From assembly GCA_002423545.1 (NCBI GenBank), contig DIWP01000012.1, positions 20,366 through 67,894 of the forward strand: DNA of 47,529 nucleotides, written 5' to 3'. Source of the DNA: Thermoleophilia bacterium UBA6103. GTDB taxonomy: Bacteria > Actinomycetota > Thermoleophilia > UBA2241. The translations under genes were made by a program, and so were the position numbers. The notes under the pieces are model-generated. The model saw nothing but the letters and a program-made list of their open reading frames with translations, had not been told where the DNA came from and searched no databases. Positions 8,728 through 17,231 of the stretch are shown piece after piece. Each line of letters begins with the position of its first letter. Within the stretch, counting starts at the first letter, position 1.

Positions 8728-9600
8728 ATGAAGAGGTTCCTTGCCGGAGTGGCGGGTGGCCTGCTGGGCGCGGCCGTGGTCTTCGGCGCCGCGTTCGCCC
8801 TGGGTGCCTTTGACGGCACCATCGTCGAGCAGACCGTGGTGAAGGGCGAGACCGTGTCCTACGAGGCAGAAGGCCTCACGCCGCAGCAGATCTACGACGA
8901 GCATGCCGAGGGCGTGGTGGAGATCGTCGCCACGCTGCCGGCCCAATACGACATGTTCGGTCAGTCGACCGGCCCGCGACAGGGCATCGGCACCGGCTTC
9001 GTCGTCTCCGATGACGGCTACATCCTGACCAACTCGCACGTGGTCAGCGAGAGCGGCCAGCTCGCCGTCGACGTCCAGGTGGTGTTCAACCAGGACGGCA
9101 AGGGGACGACGCAGGTGACCGGCACCATCGTCGGGGCCGACGACGCCACCGATGTGGCGCTCATCAAGATCGACCCGAGCCAGGCGCCGGAGCTGCGCGT
9201 GCTGCCGCTCGGCGACTCTTCAAAGGTCGCCATCGGCGAGCAGGTCGTGGCCATCGGCAACCCGCTGGGCCTGGAGTTCTCGCTGTCGTCGGGCATCGTC
9301 TCGGCGACCGACCGCGAGATCCAGTCGCCGGACGGCTCGACGATCGTCAACGCGATCCAGACCGACACGTCCATCAACCCCGGTAGCTCGGGTGGTCCGC
9401 TGATCGACTCGGCCGGCAACGTGATCGGCATCAACGAGCAGATCGCCAGCCGGTCGGGTGGCAACGACGGCATCGGCTTCGCCGTGCCCATCAACACCGC
9501 CGTGCAGGTGATGGAGCAGATGAAGGGCGGCTCGTTCGCGCAGGGTGGCTACGGCGACCAGCTGGGCGAGGCCCAGCCGGACCCCACCGAGGTCTGGTGA
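8728..9600 (+). CDS. HtrA/DegP-like S1C serine protease without PDZ domain
   Basis: A 290-residue extracytoplasmic serine protease. An N-terminal membrane segment (residues ~5-27) anchors or exports it. The trypsin-like fold carries the catalytic triad H104 (TNSHVV), D142 (ATDVALIKI) and S221 (NPGSSGGPL). HtrA proteins of the usual kind add one or two PDZ domains after the protease; here the chain ends ~40 residues after FAVPINTAV in a Gly/Gln-rich tail, so substrate selection must work differently. The ATG at 8728 follows GGAGGAG. Its upstream region has response-regulator-like repeats, fitting envelope-stress control. A hairpin terminator follows. Confidence 0.93.
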   Translation: MKRFLAGVAGGLLGAAVVFGAAFALGAFDGTIVEQTVVKGETVSYEAEGLTPQQIYDEHAEGVVEIVATLPAQYDMFGQSTGPRQGIGTGFVVSDDGYILTNSHVVSESGQLAVDVQVVFNQDGKGTTQVTGTIVGADDATDVALIKIDPSQAPELRVLPLGDSSKVAIGEQVVAIGNPLGLEFSLSSGIVSATDREIQSPDGSTIVNAIQTDTSINPGSSGGPLIDSAGNVIGINEQIASRSGGNDGIGFAVPINTAVQVMEQMKGGSFAQGGYGDQLGEAQPDPTEVW

Positions 9601-9685
9601 GCTGACCCGTTCTTGAAGCGGCGGCCGGATCGGCCGCCCCCAGGACTGCGGCGGCCCCCCTTCACACCCTCTGGGCCGCGCAGAA

Positions 9686-9731
9686 GGGCGCGGGCCCGCG
9701 GACAGGCGCCCACCTTCCGCGGCCCGCGCCC
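9686..9731. terminator. GC-rich hairpin after htrA
   Basis: GGGCGCGGGCCCGCGG (9686-9701) pairs with CCGCGGCCCGCGCCC (9717-9731), a 15-bp stem with a single bulge. It lies between the convergent htrA and HEPN genes, so it may serve both. Confidence 0.65.
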
Positions 9732-9778
9732 GCCTCGTCTCCGCGTGCCGATCACCGACCGGGCTGAGGTAAGAGAGC

Positions 9779-10240
9779 TCAGCCCGGCGACAGGCCAGGA
9801 TGCTGAGAACCCAGCCACGCGAGCACCTGATCACGGAACCGCTCCACTTCGACGAGGAGTTCCACGAGATCCTGCTCCGTCACCGCACCGACTCGATCGT
9901 AGTCGCTCGTGTTCCTCAGGGAACGGCATGAGTCGAGGTACGCTGCAAGAGGCTCCGTCCCGCGACCGAGCAGCTCCGGCAGGACCTGGATCGTCACCGC
10001 GTGGTGCCCACGCTGAGCAGCGGCACGATACCCAGACGCGTGCAGCACGACCGTCGCGAGCTGCAGAGCAGCTGAGTACGCCGTGGCGAAGCGACGGTCG
10101 ACGGACACCCCGTCTACCTGCGCGTCGGCGATATCTCTCTGCGCCACGGCCAGCAGATCGGCGACCTCCTGACAGTCAGTGCGATGCCGACGGAGGCGCC
10201 CGTCGTCAAGCAAACGCCGCAAGCGCCTGTTCATCGCCAA
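9779..10240 (-). CDS. HEPN-domain protein (partner of HTH-MNT)
   Basis: A 153-residue alpha-helical protein resembling the HEPN proteins encoded beside minimal nucleotidyltransferases. The diagnostic stretch is SLRNTSDYDRVGAVTEQDL near residues 106-124, corresponding to the R-x-x-x-D-Y core of the UPF0332/HEPN group, followed by an amphipathic helix. In known MNT/HEPN modules the HEPN protein is an RNase toxin and the MNT partner neutralises it by nucleotidylation of a HEPN tyrosine. Its start overlaps the end of the upstream gene by 35 bp, so the pair is translationally coupled. A later start is possible. Confidence 0.75.
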   Translation of the reverse strand: MAMNRRLRRLLDDGRLRRHRTDCQEVADLLAVAQRDIADAQVDGVSVDRRFATAYSAALQLATVVLHASGYRAAAQRGHHAVTIQVLPELLGRGTEPLAAYLDSCRSLRNTSDYDRVGAVTEQDLVELLVEVERFRDQVLAWLGSQHPGLSPG

Positions 10241-10814
10241 CGACCCATATCCGAGGCTCCGCCAGGACTGAAACGACGAAGTGGTCCTTGTCTTGGAGCC
10301 GCGCCCTGGTGTCTGCCGGTGTCATGACGACGACGTTGACTTCTCGTCCGAGCTCTCGTGACGCAGCGGCCAAGGGGGCCGCAAGAGAGCGCCTCGAGAC
10401 GTCTCCGATCACGAACAGATCGACATCGCTGTCGGCGCTGTCCTCTCCTCGGGCGAACGATCCGAACACGAATGCCGCCCTGATGCCCGAGCCCACATCA
10501 GCCAACACGGTCCGCAGCACATCACTGAGGCCGATCGTCCTGATGACCACCCTGCGTAGGTCCTCGAAGACCGGATGATGTCTCTGAGCACGGTAGTAGA
10601 CCCGGTTGCCGCTGATACGGCTCGCTATCAACCCCGCCCTTTCCAGACGAACGAGGTCGCGCTGAAGCTGACGGAGATGAGCTCCGGTGATGCGCTCCAG
10701 CTCCCGCTGGTAGTACTCCCTGTCGGGCTCGATGCAGAACACTCGCAACAGATGGACGAGCGTCGAAGAGGAGAACAGCGCCGCGATGCTCGATTGACTT
10801 TCGAGAGTAGTCAT
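10206..10814 (-). CDS. Winged-helix / minimal nucleotidyltransferase fusion (antitoxin)
   Basis: 202 residues with two domains. Residues ~10-78 form an ArsR/MarR-like winged helix (YYQRELERITGAHLRQLQRD, then RAGLIASRISGNRVYY). Residues ~108-195 form a minimal nucleotidyltransferase with the G118-S119 and D130-V-D132 motifs (FVFGSFARGEDSADSDVDLF). Most MNT antitoxins lack a DNA-binding domain; the fusion would let this one repress its own operon. The ATG at 10814 is chosen because it lies 10 nt after a good -10 box and within the putative operator; longer frames would start before the promoter. It is transcribed with the overlapping HEPN gene. Confidence 0.82.
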   Translation of the reverse strand: MTTLESQSSIAALFSSSTLVHLLRVFCIEPDREYYQRELERITGAHLRQLQRDLVRLERAGLIASRISGNRVYYRAQRHHPVFEDLRRVVIRTIGLSDVLRTVLADVGSGIRAAFVFGSFARGEDSADSDVDLFVIGDVSRRSLAAPLAAASRELGREVNVVVMTPADTRARLQDKDHFVVSVLAEPRIWVVGDEQALAAFA

Positions 10815-10854
10815 TAGACTACGAATCATAGTCGTACTCGCCATGATGGGACAA
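10807..10854 (-). promoter_or_regulatory. Promoter and operator of the MNT/HEPN pair
   Basis: On the minus strand TTGTCC (10849-10854) and TATGAT (10825-10830) are 18 bp apart. A perfect inverted repeat GTAGTC-TAAT-GACTAC (10807-10822) covers the probable start site and the ATG, so the mRNA is nearly leaderless and the dyad is a likely autoregulatory operator. Confidence 0.65.
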
Positions 10855-11097
10855 GTGTGGCTCATGCTTGACAGCGGAAGGGCCGGACTGAATGCGGGCA
10901 GCGGGGTCATGGATCAATCCTGGAGGCGAGGGGTGTCCAGCGCAAGGTGGACAAAGGCTGATCGAGGTTGACGTTGGCTGTCGACCGAGAACGCCGAGCC
11001 GCTGTTCGGCCGGCACGACTCGCTGCTGCTATCGTGGGCCCGACGGCAGAGCGAACACCCGGCGGCCGGGCGGCGACCGTCCGGACGAAGGGCCACG

Positions 11098-12237
11098 ATG
11101 AGGAGCACGACCGTGATCGAGAGCGTCATCGTCAACTCGTGGAACGAGTGGGACCCGCTGCGCCACGTCATCGTGGGCCGCGCCGACGACTGCTGCATCC
11201 CCGCCGTGGAGCCGGCCTTCGACTTCCAGGCGCCGCCCGGCTGCGGCATGCCGGGTCCGTCCGGCCGGCGCCCAGCGGAAACGGTGACGGCCGCCAACGC
11301 CCAGCTCGACGACTTCGCCCGTCTGCTCGAGGGGCGGGGCATCACCGTCAGCCGCCCCGACCCCATCGCCTGGGACCAGCCCATCGCCACCCCGGATTGG
11401 ACCGTGCAGAGCATGATGGGCTGCATGCCGCCGCGCGACGTGCTGCTCACCGTGGGCCGCGAGATCCTCGAGGCGACCATGTCCTGGCGCTGCCGCTGGT
11501 TCGAGTACCTGGCCTACCGGCCACTGCTTGACCGCTGGTTCGAGCAGGACCCCGGCTTCCGTCGCGAGGCCGCCCCCAAGCCGCGGCTCACCGACGCCAG
11601 CTATCGCCCCGGCTATCTCGATGACACCGTGCCCGACGAGGATCGGCAGCGGTGGGTCCTCGACCGGCAGTTCGTGACCACCGAGGAGGAGCCGCTCTTC
11701 GATGCCGCCGACGTGTGCCGCCTGGGCCGCGACCTGTTCGTGCAGCACGGCTTCACGACCAACCTGAAGGGGATCGACTGGCTGGCCCGCCACTTCCCGG
11801 AGCATCGCGTCCACGCCGTGGACTTCCCCGGCGACCTGCACCCCGTCCACATCGACGGCACCCTGGTGCCGGTGCGGCCGGGCCTGGTGCTGAGCTGCCC
11901 GGTCCGGCCGCTGCGCCCCGAGCACAAGGCCGTCTTTGAACGCAACGGCTGGGAAGTGGTCACGGCCGCCCAGCCGGCCCAAAAGGCGCCCGACCCGCTG
12001 AGCTACTGCAGCGTCTGGCTCTCCATGAACTGCCTGGTGCTGGACCCCAGGACCGTCTGCGTGGAGGCCACGGAGGTGCACCAGATGGAGCAGTTCGACC
12101 GGCTCGGCTTCGAGGTCGTCCCCGTCCCGTTCCGTGACGTCTACCCGTTCGGCGGCGGCCTGCACTGCTCCACCGCCGACGTCTACCGCGAGGGCTCCTG
12201 CGAGGACTACTTCCCGCGCCGGATCGACACCGTCTGA
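11098..12237 (+). CDS. Glycine amidinotransferase-like enzyme
   Basis: A 379-residue member of the amidinotransferase superfamily, closest in pattern to arginine:glycine amidinotransferase (AGAT), which moves the amidino group of arginine to glycine to give guanidinoacetate and ornithine. The catalytic residues can be placed by comparison with human AGAT: D205 (FDAADVCRLGRDLFVQ), H251 (HPVHIDGT) and nucleophile C357 (FGGGLHCSTADVYR). StrB1-type inosamine amidinotransferases are related, so the acceptor is not certain. The start at 11098 is ambiguous: a GTG at 11113 has AGGAG at better spacing and loses only five residues. It stands alone; an agmatinase-family gene lies 17 kb downstream but is not an operon partner. 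Confidence 0.85.
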   Translation: MRSTTVIESVIVNSWNEWDPLRHVIVGRADDCCIPAVEPAFDFQAPPGCGMPGPSGRRPAETVTAANAQLDDFARLLEGRGITVSRPDPIAWDQPIATPDWTVQSMMGCMPPRDVLLTVGREILEATMSWRCRWFEYLAYRPLLDRWFEQDPGFRREAAPKPRLTDASYRPGYLDDTVPDEDRQRWVLDRQFVTTEEEPLFDAADVCRLGRDLFVQHGFTTNLKGIDWLARHFPEHRVHAVDFPGDLHPVHIDGTLVPVRPGLVLSCPVRPLRPEHKAVFERNGWEVVTAAQPAQKAPDPLSYCSVWLSMNCLVLDPRTVCVEATEVHQMEQFDRLGFEVVPVPFRDVYPFGGGLHCSTADVYREGSCEDYFPRRIDTV

Positions 12238-12284
12238 AGCCGACACAGTCCGCCGGGTAGCGGCCAGCCGAGAGGCTCGATCTC

Positions 12285-12320
12285 ATGTGAACGTCACCGC
12301 TCACATCCCTGCAATGTGAA
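12285..12320. promoter_or_regulatory. ATGTGA repeats, possible operator
   Basis: Between the amidinotransferase and the HicB-like gene, ATGTGA (12285-12290) faces TCACAT (12301-12306) as an inverted repeat, and ATGTGAAC recurs at 12314. The half-sites resemble CRP-type TGTGA/TCACA but with a 10-bp spacer. No -35/-10 is obvious here. Confidence 0.35.
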
Positions 12321-12519
12321 CCGTGGGCAGGTGTCGTGAATCTTCCGCCGGGGACCTTGCCGCTGTAGCCTGCAGTCGTACCCAGGACCCTGAGTGCTAC
12401 CCCCGTACATTCACGCCGGAAAGGGAGGGATGACCGTGAGCGCCGAGACCGGAGCCAGACCGTGGCCTCGTCCCGGAGTAGAATGGCATCGATCACCGAT
12501 CGCTCTCCGGGGACGTTCC

Positions 12520-12726
12520 GTGGACGAGCTCATCTTCGTAGTCGAAGAGGCACAAGAAGGCGGCTACACGGCTCGCGCGCTCGGCGCGCCCATCTTCACT
12601 GAGGCGGGTGACCTCGAGAGCCTTGCGGAAATGGTGCGGGACGCGGTCATCTGCCACTACGACGAGGCCGACCGACCCCATGTCATCCGGCTCCATCACG
12701 TTCACGATGAGCTGATCCCACTATGA
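12520..12726 (+). CDS. HicB-like antitoxin
   Basis: A 68-residue protein starting VDELIFVVEEAQEGGYTARA, the usual beginning of the HicB-like family often mis-named 2-oxoisovalerate dehydrogenase. It has the beta-strand pair GGYTARALGAPIFTEA and the helix LESLAEMVRDAVICHYDE. The GTG at 12520 matches where family members start, and TAGAAT about 40 bp upstream could be its -10. The frame also allows an ATG at 12430 with an excellent GGGAGGG site, which would add 30 Pro/Arg-rich residues not usual for the family. The stop overlaps the start of the next gene (ATGA), typical of a coupled toxin-antitoxin pair. Confidence 0.75.
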   Translation: MDELIFVVEEAQEGGYTARALGAPIFTEAGDLESLAEMVRDAVICHYDEADRPHVIRLHHVHDELIPL

Positions 12727-12968
12727 GGATCCCCCGGGACCTCTCGGGGGATCAGGTGGCATCGGCACTCACTCGACTGGACTACCGCGTCACACGCCAG
12801 ACGGGCAGCCATCTACGGTTGACCACGCAGCGCGGCGGCGAACACCATGTGACGATCCCCCGACACGATGAGCTCCGAGTCGGCACCTTGTCTTCTGCAC
12901 TCAGTGATGTGGCGCGTCACCACGGACTGACGCGGGAGGAGCTGGTCGAGTTGCTCTTTGGGCACTGA
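12723..12968 (+). CDS. HicA-like mRNA interferase toxin
   Basis: An 81-residue HicA-family protein with a double-stranded-RNA-binding-like fold. The conserved core is visible: the helix GDQVASALTRLDYRVTRQ, then TGSHLRL with the catalytic His (about residue 30), then HHVTIPRHDELRVGTLSSAL and a C-terminal helix with HHGLTREELVELL. HicA toxins cleave mRNA and are neutralised by HicB. It overlaps the HicB-like gene by 4 bp. The antitoxin-first order is the reverse of the classical hicAB but is normal for this subfamily. Confidence 0.85.
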   Translation: MRIPRDLSGDQVASALTRLDYRVTRQTGSHLRLTTQRGGEHHVTIPRHDELRVGTLSSALSDVARHHGLTREELVELLFGH

Positions 12969-13137
12969 GCTCCTGGATCCTGGGAAGACGGCATCTGAAG
13001 ACGCGAGCGGGACCGTGTCTGACGCATCGGGTGTCCGCACTCCAGTGCGGTCGCCACGTCAAGCTTCGTCCGAACCTGACCGATATCAACCCCGAGTGCC
13101 GACCAAGGCACCACGCGAGGCAAAGGGGAGATCGACC

Positions 13138-13920
13138 ATGCGGACGACGTTGACAGAGCGGAAGGCCACGCGCGGCGCGAGGGCTTCGACCATCCTGGTC
13201 TCCCTGGTGGTGCTGGCCGCCCTGACCCTCGGCGGCCTGCTGCTCGCCGGCTGCGGCAGCGACGACCAGGGTGACGACACCGCTTCACCTACCAGCCAGG
13301 GTGCCGCTACACAGAAGGAGGCCATCCAGGCCTACTGCGACAAGATCAGCCTCGACATGCCCGATCTCTGCGTGTCCGGAGAGGACGGCTACGGCGACCC
13401 GGCGACGGTGAGCGCCGAGGACCCGGACTGGGAGATCGACTACGCGTTCCCGGCCGAAGCCGAGGGTGATGGCCACTTCTTCCTGCTGCACAAGGTGGAC
13501 GGCAGCTGGACCGTCGTGGCCATAGCCGACTACACCGACCAGCTCGGCTGGACCGCCGCGCAGCTCGAGGAGCTGGGCGCCCCCACCGACATGATCCTCG
13601 ACCCGACACAGGAACCCGCGGCTACACAGAAGGAAGCCATCGAGGCGTACTGCAGGACGGCCGGCATCGTGATCCCCGACATGGCCGTCAACACCGAAGA
13701 CACGGACATCGAGGGGCCGGTGGTGAGCAGCGAGGATCCGAGCTGGGAGATCGACTACGCGTTCCCGGCCGACGCCGAGGGCGAAGGCACCTTCTTCCTC
13801 GTGCACAAGGTCGACGGCAACTACACCGTGGTCGCAGACACCCAGAAGGCGGGCTGGACGGCCGCGGAGCTGGAGGAGCTGGGCGCTCCCACCGACCTGA
13901 CGCTCGACCAGTCGCAGTAA
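13138..13920 (+). CDS. Lipoprotein with a duplicated ~95-residue domain
   Basis: A 260-residue lipoprotein. The signal peptide ends in the lipobox LLAG-C39, so it is anchored outside the membrane. The mature protein is two copies of one domain: each begins with ATQKEAI(Q/E)AYC, has DPxWEIDYAFPA(E/D)AEG and HFFLLHKVDG or TFFLVHKVDG in the middle, and ends GWTAA(Q/E)LEELGAPTD. The paired Cys residues in each copy may form disulfides. I do not recognise the family. The ATG at 13138 has AGGGGAG upstream; the frame is open earlier but does not look like a signal peptide. The duplication is still clearly visible at the DNA level. Confidence 0.85.
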   Translation: MRTTLTERKATRGARASTILVSLVVLAALTLGGLLLAGCGSDDQGDDTASPTSQGAATQKEAIQAYCDKISLDMPDLCVSGEDGYGDPATVSAEDPDWEIDYAFPAEAEGDGHFFLLHKVDGSWTVVAIADYTDQLGWTAAQLEELGAPTDMILDPTQEPAATQKEAIEAYCRTAGIVIPDMAVNTEDTDIEGPVVSSEDPSWEIDYAFPADAEGEGTFFLVHKVDGNYTVVADTQKAGWTAAELEELGAPTDLTLDQSQ

Positions 13921-14036
13921 GCGGACCGCACCCCGACCGCACCGGGCGGCCTCTGCCGACGCCGCACGGTCGCGCCGGGCGGCCGCACTCGATCCGCCCG
14001 TCTCGTACAGCGTGCAGGCGTCGAGAAGGGCAGTAT

Positions 14037-14061
14037 GGGCGAGGCCGGATCGGCCTCGCCC
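14037..14061. terminator. Hairpin between convergent genes
   Basis: A perfect 11-bp stem GGGCGAGGCCG / CGGCCTCGCCC with loop GAT, extended outwards by GCAGT/ACTGC across a small internal loop. It lies between the convergent lipoprotein and DUF1269 genes. Confidence 0.75.
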
Positions 14062-14131
14062 CCACTGCATGTGACAAGAGATCTCATAGTGCAACTCGGA
14101 GATCTCAAGGTGATCGGGCCGCCGTCGCGGC

Positions 14132-14650
14132 TTACTTCTCGGCCTTCTCGGCGGCCTTCTCGGCCTCCTTGATCTCCTTCTCGAACTCCTTGCGGTCGGC
14201 CTTGATCTCCTTCTCCACCGACTTCGCGGCCCGCGTCACGGCCTTCTCGAGCGCCTGCTCGAGCTTCGACTTGCCGATCACGACCAGCGCCGCGGCGCCG
14301 TCGTCGAGCTGCTCGCCGAGTTCCATGACGTCCTTGCGCGACATGCCGCGCCACAGGTGCCCGATGACCCCGCCGGCGAGGCCGCCGACGAGCACGTCGG
14401 CCACCAGGAGCGGCGGGAAGAAGATGCCGAGCACGGCGCCGACCACCACGCCGGTCCAGGCGCCGTGCTGGGTCGCCTTCTCGTGCTTGTGGACCTTCAC
14501 CTTGCCGTCGTCGTCCTTTGTCAGCACGGCGGCGTCATAGGTGCCGATGGCGCCCATGGCGTGCAGGTCCTTGACCGCCTCATAGTCCAGCCAGGCGTCG
14601 GCCTCGTCGTCGTAGGTGGCGATGAACAGGAACAGGGGTTCGTCGGCCAT
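14132..14650 (-). CDS. DUF1269-family membrane-associated protein
   Basis: A 172-residue protein. Residues 1-60 match the DUF1269 start (FLFIATYDDEADAWLDYEAV, then AAVLTKDDDGKVKVH), and a Gly-rich hydrophobic pair of segments follows (VVVGAVLGIFFPPLLVADVLVGGLAGGVIG). It ends in a long Lys/Glu/Ala coiled coil of ~50 residues (KSVEKEIKADRKEFEKEIKE). Family members sense or modulate membrane state, but the role is not established. The ATG at 14650 follows AAGGAG. The coiled-coil tail is longer than in most family members I know of. It is transcribed toward the lipoprotein and separated from it by a hairpin terminator. Confidence 0.8.
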   Translation of the reverse strand: MADEPLFLFIATYDDEADAWLDYEAVKDLHAMGAIGTYDAAVLTKDDDGKVKVHKHEKATQHGAWTGVVVGAVLGIFFPPLLVADVLVGGLAGGVIGHLWRGMSRKDVMELGEQLDDGAAALVVIGKSKLEQALEKAVTRAAKSVEKEIKADRKEFEKEIKEAEKAAEKAEK

Positions 14651-14665
14651 GCGGATCTCCTTTGT

Positions 14666-14715
14666 CCGTGAGCCCTCCCTCGAGGGCCCTCCGTGAGCCC
14701 TCCCTCGAGGGCCCT
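14666..14715. repeat. 25-bp tandem repeat, two copies
   Basis: Two exact 25-bp units (14666-14690 and 14691-14715) abut just upstream of the DUF1269 gene, each holding the palindrome CCCTCGAGGG. They may be a tandem operator or a simple duplication. The rest of the 336-bp gap 14651-14986 shows only the ribosome site of the next gene. Confidence 0.8.
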
Positions 14716-14986
14716 CCATGCGCCCTGCGGAGCGGGCGATGCCGTGTCACACGTACCAGAGCCCCAGTACGTGCCCGTTACCTATCGGCCTCAGGCGGGC
14801 GGAAGTGAAGACGCAAACGCCAGGGCGACGACCACGGGCCTGTGACGGCCGGGCGGGGGAGATGATCGTCGCCCACCGAGAACCGCCTTCAAGTCCGCCA
14901 TCACGGCCGCCGATACCGGTATGGGCGGGCGGTCGCTGTTCCGGGGGTGTTGCGACGCGCCACAACGGATACCGGGAGGCACGGTC

Positions 14987-17143
14987 ATGGAGCTCCACTC
15001 GCGCGACTCGTTCACCCTTGTGTTGCGGCCGCGGAGGCTGCTGCTCGCCGCCGCCACGCTCCTCGTGCTGCTCGTCCTCAGCGCAGCCATCGCGGGCGTC
15101 GTCGCCGTGGTCTCTCCCGAGGCCGCCCTGGCGGCGAAGACGAAGAAGGCGTCGCCGTACGCGGCCGCCATCCGCGACGGACGCTCGGCCGCCAAGGCGC
15201 TCCTGAAGCAGACCGGCGCCGCATCGCTGTCGCTGGCGCTCATCAAGAACGACAAGGTCGTCTGGCGCCAGAGCTTCGGTTACGCCGACAAGGCCACCTC
15301 CACCCGTCCCACGGCGCGCACCATGTACGGCATCGGCTCCGTCAGCAAGATGTTCGCGACCATGGCCGTCATGAAGCTGGTCGACCAGGGGCGGGTCTCG
15401 CTCGATGCACCGGTCATCCGCTACATCCCCGACTTCACCATGCAGTCGCCGGCGTACCGGCAGATCACGGTGCGCATGCTGCTCGATCACTCCTCCGGCT
15501 TCGCCGGCAGCGAGTACCGCGACGCCATGACCACCACGTTCCACGCCGGCTTCCTGGAGCAGACGATGCAGTCGCTGGCCGCCCAGCGCCTGAAGCACAC
15601 GCCGGGCCTGCTGAACGTGTACTGCAACGACGGCTTCACGGTGGTCGAGAAGCTGGTCCGCAACGTGAGCGGCCGAAGCTTCGCCGACTTCGTGCAGGAT
15701 GAGTTCTTCGACCCCCTCGGGATGGCGCACAGCGCCTATCCGCTGCACCCGTTCGCCGACGGCACGTACGCGAAGTGCTACACCGGCGACCAGGCACACC
15801 CCCAGGAGGTCCTGAGTATGCTGGGGGCGGGCGGCCTGTACTCCACGCCGACCGACCTGGGCAGAGTCGCCACGATGCTCATGAACAACGGCAGCTATCG
15901 CGGCACGCGCGTCCTGAAGGCCGCGTCTGTCCGCGAGATGGCTCAGGACCAGACGGTGCGTTCCTTTGACCCCAGGCCCTCGGCCATCCTGCGTTACGGG
16001 CTCGGCTGGGACACCGTCCGGACGCCGGGACTCGCCAAGGTGGGAGTCACCGCCTGGGTCAAGGGCGGCGACTCCATGGACTACCACGCCGGCTACATCG
16101 TCGCGCCCAAGGCGAAGCTGGCGATCGCGATCACCGGCGTGGCGCCGCTGTCCTCGTCCTCGTGCGAAGCGCTCGGTGAGCGCATCCTGATGCGGGCGCT
16201 GGTCGGCGAGGGCGTGCTGCGTCGTATGCCGAAGCAGTTGCCGCAGACGACTCCGAAGCCGAAGAAGGCGACGCGCGCCCAGCTGAACGCGATGAAGGGC
16301 TACTGGGCCGACTACGGCTCGGTGCTGCGCATCACGGGTACGCCGGGGAAGAAGAACTCGCTCACGATGGCCGGCCTGACCGCCGACGGCTGGACGACGA
16401 AGACCGCCAGCCTGCGCCTGCGCTCCGACGGCCGCTTCCACGCCAACCGTCGCTCGGACGGCTTCACGGTGATCAGGGGCGGCGCTCGCACCTACCTCAG
16501 CGCGAACGTCATCGGGGGCTACGGCAACGCCCGCTTCAACCTCCTGTACACCCAGAAGCTGCAGCCGAAAGCGCCGCTCCCGGCGGCCTGGCAGGCACGC
16601 CTCGGCTCATCCTGGCTGACGGTCAACGACTCGGCCGATTCGCTGGGCCTGGACGTGGACCGTGGAGCGCTGATGGCCATGCGGGACGTGCCCGGCCTGC
16701 CGGGATACGTGGCGCTGGGCAGCACCGACGGCTGGACGGTGCTCGACCCCGGCGCGAGTGACGAGGCCGCTTACATGTTCCTGCAGATCCCCGGCGCGGG
16801 CTCGCGCGACCTCCACGACGCGACGATCGAGGAGCGCGCCGGCGAGGAGTGGCTGCGGTACGGCAGCTGGCTCTGCCGGCAGAAGGCGACGGTGCCGGAC
16901 CTGGCCGCCGGCGCCAACGCGGTCACGTTCGGCGCCGAGGGCTATGCCGAGTGGCGCCGCCTGTCTGGCACCGGGACCATGACGATCGATGCCGGAACGG
17001 CCTGGCACCTCTACAACGCCGACCTGGAGTTCATCGACTCCGACAGCGCGTTCCCGGCGGCCGTCGAGGCGCCTTCGGCCGGCTGCTACCTGCTGCTGCA
17101 CGCGCCGGCCGGCTCGACAAGCACCGTGACGTGGACGCCGTGA
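14987..17143 (+). CDS. Secreted beta-lactamase-fold serine hydrolase
   Basis: 718 residues. An N-terminal hydrophobic segment (residues ~17-45, ending near Ala-Leu-Ala-Ala) exports or anchors it. Residues ~60-410 are a class C beta-lactamase/PBP4*-type domain with S118-V-S-K121 (SxxK), Y212-C-N214 (YxN) and a late H-A-G triad in place of KTG. Such proteins are D-Ala-D-Ala peptidases, esterases or peptidases; true lactamase activity cannot be assumed. The C-terminal ~300 residues are beta-rich and unrecognised. The ATG at 14987 has GGGAGG upstream; an earlier in-frame ATG at 14921 lacks a signal-like start. It is followed by the 17.2 kb hairpin element. Confidence 0.88.
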   Translation: MELHSRDSFTLVLRPRRLLLAAATLLVLLVLSAAIAGVVAVVSPEAALAAKTKKASPYAAAIRDGRSAAKALLKQTGAASLSLALIKNDKVVWRQSFGYADKATSTRPTARTMYGIGSVSKMFATMAVMKLVDQGRVSLDAPVIRYIPDFTMQSPAYRQITVRMLLDHSSGFAGSEYRDAMTTTFHAGFLEQTMQSLAAQRLKHTPGLLNVYCNDGFTVVEKLVRNVSGRSFADFVQDEFFDPLGMAHSAYPLHPFADGTYAKCYTGDQAHPQEVLSMLGAGGLYSTPTDLGRVATMLMNNGSYRGTRVLKAASVREMAQDQTVRSFDPRPSAILRYGLGWDTVRTPGLAKVGVTAWVKGGDSMDYHAGYIVAPKAKLAIAITGVAPLSSSSCEALGERILMRALVGEGVLRRMPKQLPQTTPKPKKATRAQLNAMKGYWADYGSVLRITGTPGKKNSLTMAGLTADGWTTKTASLRLRSDGRFHANRRSDGFTVIRGGARTYLSANVIGGYGNARFNLLYTQKLQPKAPLPAAWQARLGSSWLTVNDSADSLGLDVDRGALMAMRDVPGLPGYVALGSTDGWTVLDPGASDEAAYMFLQIPGAGSRDLHDATIEERAGEEWLRYGSWLCRQKATVPDLAAGANAVTFGAEGYAEWRRLSGTGTMTIDAGTAWHLYNADLEFIDSDSAFPAAVEAPSAGCYLLLHAPAGSTSTVTWTP

Positions 17144-17164
17144 GCCGCGGCTGACGATCCCTCC

Positions 17165-17231
17165 CAGAAAGAGAAAACCCCCGAGGTCGTGACCTCGGGG
17201 GGGCCGGGGGGATGGAACCCCCCGGCGGGGA
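17165..17231 (-). ncRNA. Candidate structured RNA, orphan copy of the NYN-leader element
   Basis: On the minus strand a strong promoter, TTGTCG (17261-17266) - 17 bp - CATAAT (17238-17243), is followed by hairpin 1, GCCGGGGGG/CCCCCCGGC (17203-17226), then hairpin 2, CCCCCGAGGTC/GACCTCGGGGG (17178-17201), then TTTTCTCTTTCT. The order, spacing and flanks match the element ahead of the NYN gene at 24.1 kb, with compensating changes in both stems. No NYN gene follows: transcription would run into the 3' end of the convergent hydrolase gene. It may also terminate that gene. The predicted transcript is about 67 nt. Confidence 0.6.

Noticed and set aside
17178..17201. Hairpin read only as the terminator of the hydrolase gene
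   Set aside because: The T-rich tail is on the minus-strand side and a matching promoter and second hairpin exist on that strand, so a simple plus-strand terminator does not explain it, although it may also act as one.
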